Below, one piece after another: positions 23,860 to 28,832 of a DNA stretch of 28,832 nucleotides. The stretch's first letter is position 1. Each line of letters starts with the position of its first letter. Both the position numbers and the translations under genes were made by a program. Under the pieces are notes generated by a model. It saw nothing but the letters and a program-made list of their open reading frames with translations, was not told where the DNA came from and did not search any database. Source of the DNA: UMGS1696 sp964558485 (lineage in GTDB: Bacteria; Bacillota; Clostridia; Oscillospirales; CAG-272); NCBI GenBank assembly GCA_964558485.1, contig CAZLED010000031.1, positions 1 through 28,832 of the forward strand, read 5' to 3'.

Positions 23860-23894
23860 AAAAATGTACAAGTTTTCGCAGCTTGTACATTTTT
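23860..23894. terminator. Bidirectional terminator between the glycyl radical enzyme gene and cinA
   Basis: A 13-bp stem AAAAATGTACAAG / CTTGTACATTTTT surrounds a 9-nt loop. T-runs on both strands make it suitable for the two convergent genes. Confidence 0.9.
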
Positions 23895-23947
23895 CATTTT
23901 TTGTGTATAGAAGGTCAAGACGTCCGTCAGTCCAACGCTATTCCCAG

Positions 23948-23982
23948 TGACTTCTGACATCTGACCTCTTACTTCTGACTTA
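23948..23982 (-). repeat. Heptad repeat array overlapping the 3' end of cinA
   Basis: On the minus strand the units AGTCAGA, AGTAAGA, GGTCAGA, TGTCAGA, AGTCACT begin inside the cinA coding sequence. They encode the final Ser-Gln-Lys and supply the TAA stop within the second unit. Confidence 0.8.
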
Positions 23983-25252
23983 GAATCACGTGCATCATGG
24001 CGCGGGCTACGGTCAGGCGGCGCACCTTGGCTCGGTCGGATTTGTGGCCGAACTGCACCGTTTCCGTGGTGGTTCCGTTTTCGTCAGCGTAACCGAAACA
24101 TACCGTGCCCACCGGCTTGTCGGGGGTGCCGCCACCGGGACCGGCGATACCTGTCACCGCAATGCCGATGTCCGCTCCCGTGATCCGGCGCACACCCTCT
24201 GCCATAGCGGCAGCACAAGGCTCCGACACAGCACCCACCGTGGCAAGCACCTCGGCAGGCACGCCCAGCACGTTCTGCTTCACCTCGTTGGCATAGGACA
24301 CCACACCGCCGTACAGCACGTCTGAGGCACCGGGAATGTCGCCGATCCGGCTACAGATCATCCCGGCGGTACAGCTCTCAGCCGCAGCAATGGTCTTGTG
24401 GTTCCGGCGCAGGGTGTCGATCAGAGCCAGCACCGTGGCGTTTTTGGACTCCCATGGGGTCACGGAACGGGTGTAGATGTACTGCCCGGCTTCCGTTTCG
24501 GCGATGGTATTTGCCATTTCTTCGCACATACGTTCACACTCGTCTGCCGATGTGCCCCGTGCCGTGATCCGGATCCGCACCTCGTGTTCGCAGGCGTAGG
24601 GTGCCACCGTGGGATTTTCGGAGGACTCCATGATGGGCCGCAGGATCGCCTCTGCACCGCTTTCGCCAATGCCGTACAGGTGCAGGTTCAGGCTGTGGAT
24701 GGTGTAGCCGGAACGGGATGCCAGCCAAGGTTCCACACGCTCCACAAACATAGGCTCACACTCCGACGGCGGTCCCGGCAGGAGGATGGCAATTTTTTCG
24801 CTCTCAAACCCATCCGGCGTACCCACCACAGCCACACCGGGTGCGGTCCCCCAATCGTTGGCAAATACGGTACAGCCCTTGGGCAGCATGGCCTGGGCGA
24901 GGTTATTTTCGGTCATGACCCGGCCCCGTTCCCGGAAGAAGGATTCGATGTCGTGCCGAGTAGGTTCGTGCATTTCCAGCGGCAGGCCGAAGACCTCTGC
25001 CACGGATTTTTTGGTGATGTCGTCGCAGGTAGGACCCAGGCCACCGGTAAGAATGAGGATATCCGCACGGCCGAAGGCTTCCCGGATGGCATCGCCGAGA
25101 CGATGGTCGTTATCGCCTACAACGGTCTGCCGATAGGACGGAAAGCCCAGCGCCGCCAGCCGTCCCGCCACGAACGCCGCATCGGTATTGACGATATCTC
25201 CCAGCAGCAGCTCGGTTCCCACCGCCAGGATCTCGCATATGTTATTGGACAT
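23969..25252 (-). CDS. cinA: CinA: competence/damage-inducible protein with nicotinamide-nucleotide amidohydrolase domain
   Basis: CinA couples an N-terminal MoCF-like domain (often ADP-ribose pyrophosphatase) with a C-terminal PncC-type NMN deamidase used in pyridine nucleotide recycling. The 427-residue protein shows ILAVGTELLLGDIVNTDAAF, LILTGGLGPTCDDITKKSV and LLPGPPSECEPMF in the first domain, and AAAESCTAGMICSRIGDIPG, YGGVVSYANEVKQ and VTGIAGPGGGTPDKPVGTV in the second. The start is set at 25252 by homology; AAAGGAAAG lies upstream and the longer frame to 25426 runs through repeats. The last residues are encoded by a dispersed heptad repeat, so the extreme C-terminus is probably not conserved. 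Confidence 0.95.
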   Translation of the reverse strand: MSNNICEILAVGTELLLGDIVNTDAAFVAGRLAALGFPSYRQTVVGDNDHRLGDAIREAFGRADILILTGGLGPTCDDITKKSVAEVFGLPLEMHEPTRHDIESFFRERGRVMTENNLAQAMLPKGCTVFANDWGTAPGVAVVGTPDGFESEKIAILLPGPPSECEPMFVERVEPWLASRSGYTIHSLNLHLYGIGESGAEAILRPIMESSENPTVAPYACEHEVRIRITARGTSADECERMCEEMANTIAETEAGQYIYTRSVTPWESKNATVLALIDTLRRNHKTIAAAESCTAGMICSRIGDIPGASDVLYGGVVSYANEVKQNVLGVPAEVLATVGAVSEPCAAAMAEGVRRITGADIGIAVTGIAGPGGGTPDKPVGTVCFGYADENGTTTETVQFGHKSDRAKVRRLTVARAMMHVILSQK

Positions 25253-25302
25253 GGTTTTCTGCTTTCCTTTCATTGGTTTTATTTGGGTTATGGAAATCGT
25301 TT

Positions 25303-25330
25303 CACGGGACGATTCGTGAATCGCCCCTAC
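25303..25330. repeat. REP-like palindromic intergenic repeat
   Basis: GGGACGATTC (25306-25315) pairs with GAATCGCCCC (25318-25327) with one mismatch and a 2-nt loop, followed by TACAG. This form (GGGGCGATTC..GAATCGCCCC..TACA) resembles small palindromes dispersed in many genomes. A degraded second copy may follow near 25341-25365 (GAGAATCGTCC). Confidence 0.5.
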
Positions 25331-25395
25331 AGATAAACGGTGAGAATCGTCCAATGTACGGGGGTTATTGCCGAATTGGGATACATCCTCTCCAC

Positions 25396-25452
25396 AAAAA
25401 GTATAAGAGACAAGACCTACCGTCATAGCTACAGTATATCTCGTCTCTTACA
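25396..25452 (-). terminator. Terminator after the second Gfo/Idh gene
   Basis: On the minus strand TAAGAGACGAGA (25439-25450) pairs with TCTTGTCTCTTA (25404-25415) across a structured loop and is followed by TACTTTTTG. Confidence 0.75.
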
Positions 25453-25505
25453 TCTCATCTATTACTTCTGATTTCTTACTGCTTATCTCTCACTTTTTCA
25501 TCTTA
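25448..25505 (-). repeat. Long heptad repeat array at the 3' end of the second Gfo/Idh gene
   Basis: On the minus strand the stop codon lies in GG-TAA-GA and is followed by about seven diverged units (AGTGAGA, AGTAAGA, AATCAGA, AGTAATA, GATGAGA, TGTAAGA). It runs into the terminator stem. Confidence 0.65.
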
Positions 25506-26549
25506 CCAAACGATCGCATCGCCGCCACGTTCTACGGATTCGAAGGCGGACATGATGATCTTCAGGACGCAGCGCATCTGGTCGTGGGTCACCATCTGTT
25601 CTTCCAGACCGTCGATGGCTCTGGTGAAGTTGCGGTAGTAGTCGTGTACATCGGACACCGGCTTCGGAATGTCGTATTCGTCTACGGTGATGCTGTCACG
25701 AGGTGCCATGGTCTTGGTCAGGCCGGAACCATTCACAACGGGCAGCACATCGGATTCATGCCATGCCTTGCACTTTACCACGTGGGCAGGAACGGTCCAG
25801 TGGGGGATGATGGCAGAGCCCTTTTCGCAGCGCATATAGAACCGGGGCATTTCGATGAAGTTGTAGGTACCCACTTCGCAGTAGGCCTTCTTGCCGCTCT
25901 GGTATTCGATGGTCAGCTGGAAGCCGTCGTCCACTTCCTTATTGGTGATGTGGTCGAAGGAGCAGCGCACGGACTTTACGTCATACCCTAAGATCATGCA
26001 GGCCTGGTCGATGATGTGGATACCCCAGTCGTAGAGCATACCGCCACCGTACTGCTTGATGCCACGCCAGTCGGAAGGAATACCACGGGAGCCATGGATC
26101 CGGGATTCCAGGTTGATCACTTCGCCCAGCTCGCCGGAGTCGTGGATCTGCTTCATGGCCAGAGCGTCCACGTCAAAGCGGCGGTTCTGGTGTACGGAGA
26201 AGATGCGGTCGTACTTCTTGGAGGCGGCGATCATGCGCTCCAGGGATTCCAGAGACAGGGTCACGGGCTTTTCGGAGATAACGTGCTTCCCGGCGGCCAT
26301 AGCAGCGATAGCGATCTCCTCATGTACGTCATTGGGGGTAGCAACGGTTACCATATCGATGGTGGGGTCAGCCAGCAGTTCTTCTCTGGAATTGTAGGCC
26401 TTGATACCACGAGAACGAGCCAGCTCGGTCTTGGCAGGATCGATGTCGTAGATCCCCGCAAAATTACAAACATCGCTGGACTGGAGATGCTTCACGTGGA
26501 AGCCGCCACCCATTCCGCCGTATCCGATCACAGCAGCATTTTTCTTCAT
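25503..26549 (-). CDS. Gfo/Idh/MocA family NAD(P)-dependent oxidoreductase (second copy)
   Basis: The 348-residue protein starts MKKNAAVIGYGGMGGGFHVK (Rossmann GxGGxG), has the EKP motif in ISEKPVTLSLES and the active-site D..H pair in YDWGIHIIDQ, with the SDWRGIKQYGGGML segment typical of sugar dehydrogenases of this family. It is not a close duplicate of the copy at 20467. The start at 26549 has AAGGGAG 6 nt upstream; the frame is open to 26645 without support. A TTGACT-N16-TATAAT promoter lies upstream, so it is a single-gene unit. Substrate is not predictable from sequence alone. Confidence 0.92.
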   Translation of the reverse strand: MKKNAAVIGYGGMGGGFHVKHLQSSDVCNFAGIYDIDPAKTELARSRGIKAYNSREELLADPTIDMVTVATPNDVHEEIAIAAMAAGKHVISEKPVTLSLESLERMIAASKKYDRIFSVHQNRRFDVDALAMKQIHDSGELGEVINLESRIHGSRGIPSDWRGIKQYGGGMLYDWGIHIIDQACMILGYDVKSVRCSFDHITNKEVDDGFQLTIEYQSGKKAYCEVGTYNFIEMPRFYMRCEKGSAIIPHWTVPAHVVKCKAWHESDVLPVVNGSGLTKTMAPRDSITVDEYDIPKPVSDVHDYYRNFTRAIDGLEEQMVTHDQMRCVLKIIMSAFESVERGGDAIVW

Positions 26550-26671
26550 AATATACTCCCTTCTGCCAGGCAGTTGCCCATGCAGTTGATTTGGAAAGCC
26601 GCAGAGAACAACATCTCCACAGCATGATTGTTCAGTATTTCCCACAACGAAGGCAGGAATCTCTCACCTTT

Positions 26672-26699
26672 ATTATAGCAAAAATTCCGCATAAGTCAA
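26672..26699 (-). promoter_or_regulatory. Promoter of the second Gfo/Idh gene
   Basis: On the minus strand TTGACT (26694-26699), a 16-bp spacer and TATAAT (26672-26677). The leader is about 115 nt. Confidence 0.8.
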
Positions 26700-26720
26700 G
26701 AGGAATAGGGAAAAAAATTC

Positions 26721-26748
26721 AGAAATAAGAGGTCAGATGTCAGAAGTG
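26721..26748 (+). repeat. Heptad repeat array, left of the hicB remnant
   Basis: On the plus strand AGAAATA, AGAGGTC, AGATGTC, AGAAGTG. It does not follow any stop codon; it lies next to the left inverted repeat. Confidence 0.65.
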
Positions 26749-26754
26749 TGGCAT

Positions 26755-26783
26755 TGGTTTGTCCACGGACGGGAAGCATAGCG
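26755..26783 (+). repeat. Left arm of an inverted repeat around the hicB remnant
   Basis: The segment from TGGTTTGTCC through CACGGACGGG to GCATAGCG matches the reverse complement of 27266-27293 at all but about three positions and one gap. Confidence 0.75.
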
Positions 26784-26900
26784 AATAGTACGTTTCTTTT
26801 ATCTCGCGGCGTTTGTACAGGTTTAGTAGGACATGCGTCCCACACGTAATATTCTATCAAAAACGTTCGTTTAGGCTGGGTGGAATTTTCTCTGCCCGCC

Positions 26901-26929
26901 TTGACAAGATATCGCGGGTGCTGTATAAT
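26901..26929 (+). promoter_or_regulatory. Consensus promoter of the hicB remnant
   Basis: TTGACA (26901-26906), 17 bp and TATAAT (26924-26929) form a perfect promoter directly before the broken gene. A G-rich site (GGGGGTG) precedes the ATG at 26953. The rest of the 403-bp gap upstream holds the second Gfo/Idh promoter, a heptad array and the left inverted-repeat arm. Confidence 0.85.
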
Positions 26930-26952
26930 ACGTATAGAATGGGGGTGCTACT

Positions 26953-27233
26953 ATGCTATCTGTTTATCCGGCTTGTTTTCTGAAGGAAGAAACGGGATAC
27001 ACTGTTGTGTTCCCGGATTTGGGCGGTACAGCCACTTGCGGTGACGATTTGGACGAAGCCATGCAATATGCCGTAGATTGTTTGGCTGGGTATTTGTATG
27101 CACTAAAAAGGGACGAAAAACCACTGCCCACGCCATCGCCGCCGACCTGCAAATTTCGGATGCAGGCGCATTTGTGACCATGGTATCTGTGGACGTGGAA
27201 GAATATGCCCGAAAATTCCGTCATTCAAAATAA
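26953..27233 (+). pseudogene. Frameshifted HicB-like antitoxin remnant
   Basis: The first frame (26953-27177) encodes a HicB-type partial RNase H fold: YPACFLKEETGYTVVFPDLG, ATCGDDLDEAMQYAVDCLAG, then drifts into TPSPPTCKFRM. The next frame continues the family pattern from about 27130: HAIAADLQISDAGAFVTMVS, VDVEEYARKFRHSK, stop at 27231-27233. HicB proteins read these as one chain, so a small indel near 27130-27140 explains the break. The usual C-terminal region after the ARKFR segment is missing as well. No hicA toxin is adjacent. It sits between inverted repeats. A sequencing error could mimic the frameshift, but not the missing C-terminus. Confidence 0.75.
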
Positions 27234-27265
27234 CCGATTTGGTTTTGCATTCGTCTCTCCGCTGA

Positions 27266-27293
27266 CGCTATGCCCCCGTCCGTGGACAAAACA
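27266..27293 (-). repeat. Right arm of the inverted repeat around the hicB remnant
   Basis: CGCTATGC followed by CCGTCCGTGGACAAAACA mirrors 26755-26783. A heptad array lies just outside it, as on the left. Confidence 0.75.
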
Positions 27294-27307
27294 ACCCCCC
27301 TTTCCCC

Positions 27308-27344
27308 ACCTCTGCCCTCTTCCTTCTAACTTCTTACCTTTTAT
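27308..27344 (-). repeat. Heptad repeat array, right of the hicB remnant
   Basis: On the minus strand units like AGGTAAG, AAGTTAG, AAGGAAG, AGGGCAG, AGGTGGG, more diverged than the others and inverted relative to 26721-26748. Confidence 0.5.
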
Positions 27345-27358
27345 TTTTTCTCTCCCTC

Positions 27359-27387
27359 TTGACATACAAAAAAAAATGTGCTATACT
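27359..27387 (+). promoter_or_regulatory. Promoter of the thrS T-box operon
   Basis: TTGACA (27359-27364), a 17-bp spacer and TATACT (27382-27387). Confidence 0.85.
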
Positions 27388-27394
27388 AATCCCA

Positions 27395-27622
27395 TGGGAC
27401 TTGTCTCATTCAGCCATGTGCGTACAGAGAAGGTGCGGCAGCTGGAAAGCATCTCGCAGATCGAATGAGGTACCACCCTGCCGACGAAAACGGCTTTGTC
27501 TGTTCGCTCACATCGTGTGCACTACAGACTATTATAGAAATGAAGTGAAAGCTTTGGGTGGAACCGTGTGGACACCACTTGTCTGCACCCCTGGCAGTTT
27601 GTCAGCGTGGGTGTTTTTTTGT
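27395..27622 (+). ncRNA. T-box leader, threonine-specific
   Basis: The leader of thrS has the T-box landmarks: an AGAGA GA-motif near 27426, GCTGGAAAGC at 27441-27450, a probable specifier ACC (Thr, 27472-27474, followed by A) and the conserved antiterminator sequence TGGGTGGAACCGTG (27555-27568). Uncharged tRNA(Thr) would stabilise the antiterminator and switch thrS on. Boundaries are approximate. Confidence 0.88.
27586..27620 (+). terminator. T-box regulated terminator
   Basis: CACCC (27586-27590) pairs with GGGTG (27609-27613), with an inner CTG/CAG helix, followed by seven T. It competes with the antiterminator formed with the T-box sequence. Confidence 0.85.
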
Positions 27623-27710
27623 TTCCGTGAAACCGTGAACCTGTGGAAAGCAGGGATCTATCCACAACAAAACGCACCGCTGCTGCTCATTTCAAAAGGA
27701 GGATCCGATC

Positions 27711-28832
27711 ATGTTTACTGTATCGTTTCCCGCAAAACAAATCTCGTTTGAAAATCCCATCACCGTCTACGATGCCGCTAAGGAAGCGGAGCTGATCTCT
27801 CGTGAGGTCATCGCTTGTGCTGTAGACGGCAAAATGGTCGATCTGACCCATGTGATCGAAGCCGATGCCAACGTGGCCCTGTACACCTTCGACAGCAAGG
27901 AAGGCAAGAAGGTCTTCTGGCACACCGCTTCTCACGTGCTGGCCCAGGCTGTGAAGAGACTCTTCCCCGAAGCCAAGCTGACCATTGGCCCTGCCATCGA
28001 CGATGGGTTCTACTACGATTTTGACTCCGAGACCACCTTCTCCCAGGACGTGCTGGAAAAGTTAGAAGCCGAAATGAAGAAGATCGTCAAGGAAAACGCC
28101 AAGCTGGAACGCTTCACCCTGCCCCGTGACGAAGCCATCGCTTTCATGAACGAACGAAACGAACCCTACAAGGTGCAGCTGATCGAAGAGCTGCCGGAAG
28201 GGGAAATCATCTCCTTCTACAAGATGGGCGACTTCGTGGACCTGTGTGCCGGACCGCACCTGTTCTCCACCGGCGCCATCAAGGCCTTCAAGCTGACCCA
28301 ATGCACCGGCGCCTACTGGCGTGGGGACTCCAACAACAAGATGCTCCAGCGTGTGTACGGCACCGCTTTCCCCAAGAAGGAAATGCTGGCAGAGCACCTG
28401 GCTGCCCTGGAAGAAGCTCGCAAGCGTGACCACAACAAGCTGGGTCGGGAGCTGGAGATCTTTACCACGGTAGACTATGTGGGTCAGGGTCTGCCCATCA
28501 TCATGCCCAAGGGTGTGCACATCATCAACACCCTGCAAAGATGGATCGAGGACGAGGAGACCCGTCGTGGCTACCTGCGCACCAAGACCCCGCTGATGGC
28601 CAAGAGAGAGCTGTACAAGATCTCCGGCCACTGGGATCACTATCTGGACAGTATGTTCGTCATCGGTGACCCCAACGACGAGACCAAGGAATGCTTTGCC
28701 CTGCGTCCCATGACCTGCCCCTTCCAGTATCAGGTGTATCTGAACAAGAAGCGCTCCTACCGTGACCTGCCAATGCGGCTGGGTGAAACCTCTACCCTAT
28801 TCCGCAACGAGGACTCCGGCGAAATGCACGGC
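27711..28832 (+). CDS. thrS: Threonyl-tRNA synthetase, partial
   Basis: This class II synthetase charges tRNA(Thr). The first 374 residues are present. An N-terminal TGS domain (about residues 1-60) is followed by the editing/SAD domain with HTASH and DLCAGPHL metal-type residues, and the catalytic core begins around GQGLPIIMPKG with ALRPMTCPFQ and the motif-2-like TSTLFRNEDSG. The start at 27711 has AAGGAGG upstream. The gene runs off the right edge in frame. It is controlled by the threonine T-box upstream. Confidence 0.97.
   Translation, partial: MFTVSFPAKQISFENPITVYDAAKEAELISREVIACAVDGKMVDLTHVIEADANVALYTFDSKEGKKVFWHTASHVLAQAVKRLFPEAKLTIGPAIDDGFYYDFDSETTFSQDVLEKLEAEMKKIVKENAKLERFTLPRDEAIAFMNERNEPYKVQLIEELPEGEIISFYKMGDFVDLCAGPHLFSTGAIKAFKLTQCTGAYWRGDSNNKMLQRVYGTAFPKKEMLAEHLAALEEARKRDHNKLGRELEIFTTVDYVGQGLPIIMPKGVHIINTLQRWIEDEETRRGYLRTKTPLMAKRELYKISGHWDHYLDSMFVIGDPNDETKECFALRPMTCPFQYQVYLNKKRSYRDLPMRLGETSTLFRNEDSGEMHG

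Noticed and set aside
27687..28640. Minus-strand frames opposite thrS
   Set aside because: The plus strand encodes unmistakable threonyl-tRNA synthetase throughout.
1..28832. tRNA genes, CRISPR arrays and transposase genes
   Set aside because: Looked for by eye on both strands; no cloverleaf-like sequence, regular spacer-repeat array or transposase motif was recognised.

Overview
The window looks like chromosomal DNA of a low-to-mid-GC, anaerobic, gut-type Clostridia, most like Oscillospirales/Ruminococcaceae. This is inferred from a V-type (Ntp) ATPase, a T-box in front of thrS, a Firmicutes-type L10 leader, a PfoR-type EIIC, a glycyl radical enzyme and several gut-type glycosidases. Nearly every transcription unit has a good sigma-A promoter with 16-17 bp spacing. 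No tRNA, rRNA, CRISPR array, prophage or intact transposase was seen.

Layout. 1-2712 (minus): the start of a V-type ATPase operon, subunit H, then I, then K, running off the left edge. 3110-3424 (minus): a small unknown gene, overlapped in antisense by a strong plus-strand promoter that points at rarA (3482-4702). 4753-7110 (plus): a clan GH-A glycosidase and a stand-alone ABC-like ATPase. 7181-9349 (plus): the rplJ-rplL operon with an L10 leader and attenuator, then a pyridoxal/pyridoxamine kinase. 9479-12469 (minus): a GH4 alpha-galactosidase-like enzyme, a zinc-ribbon membrane protein and a PfoR-type EIIC. 12778-13248 (plus): ybaK. 13426-20121 (minus): a 1235-residue secreted M14 metallopeptidase-like protein, a GH125 exo-alpha-1,6-mannosidase and an alpha-oxoamine synthase. 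20467-23788 (plus): a two-gene operon of a Gfo/Idh/MocA dehydrogenase and a glycyl radical enzyme with dehydratase-type active-site signatures. 23969-26549 (minus): cinA and a second Gfo/Idh/MocA dehydrogenase. 26953-27233: a frameshifted hicB-like remnant. 27359 to the right edge: T-box and thrS, truncated by the window.

Functional themes. The accessory content is glycan and carbohydrate catabolism (GH-A, GH4, GH125, two Gfo/Idh oxidoreductases, a radical dehydratase candidate) interleaved with housekeeping genes. The operon most worth study is Gfo/Idh plus glycyl radical enzyme: its substrate cannot be assigned and no activating enzyme is in view.

The most unusual non-coding signal is a dispersed, degenerate 7-bp repeat (coding-strand unit close to AGTCAGA). 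It begins at or inside the stop codon of five different genes (GH4, ybaK, the alpha-oxoamine synthase, cinA, the second Gfo/Idh). It also flanks the hicB remnant in inverted orientation together with a 28-bp inverted repeat. In several genes the stop codon is itself part of a repeat unit of the form RG-TAA-GA.
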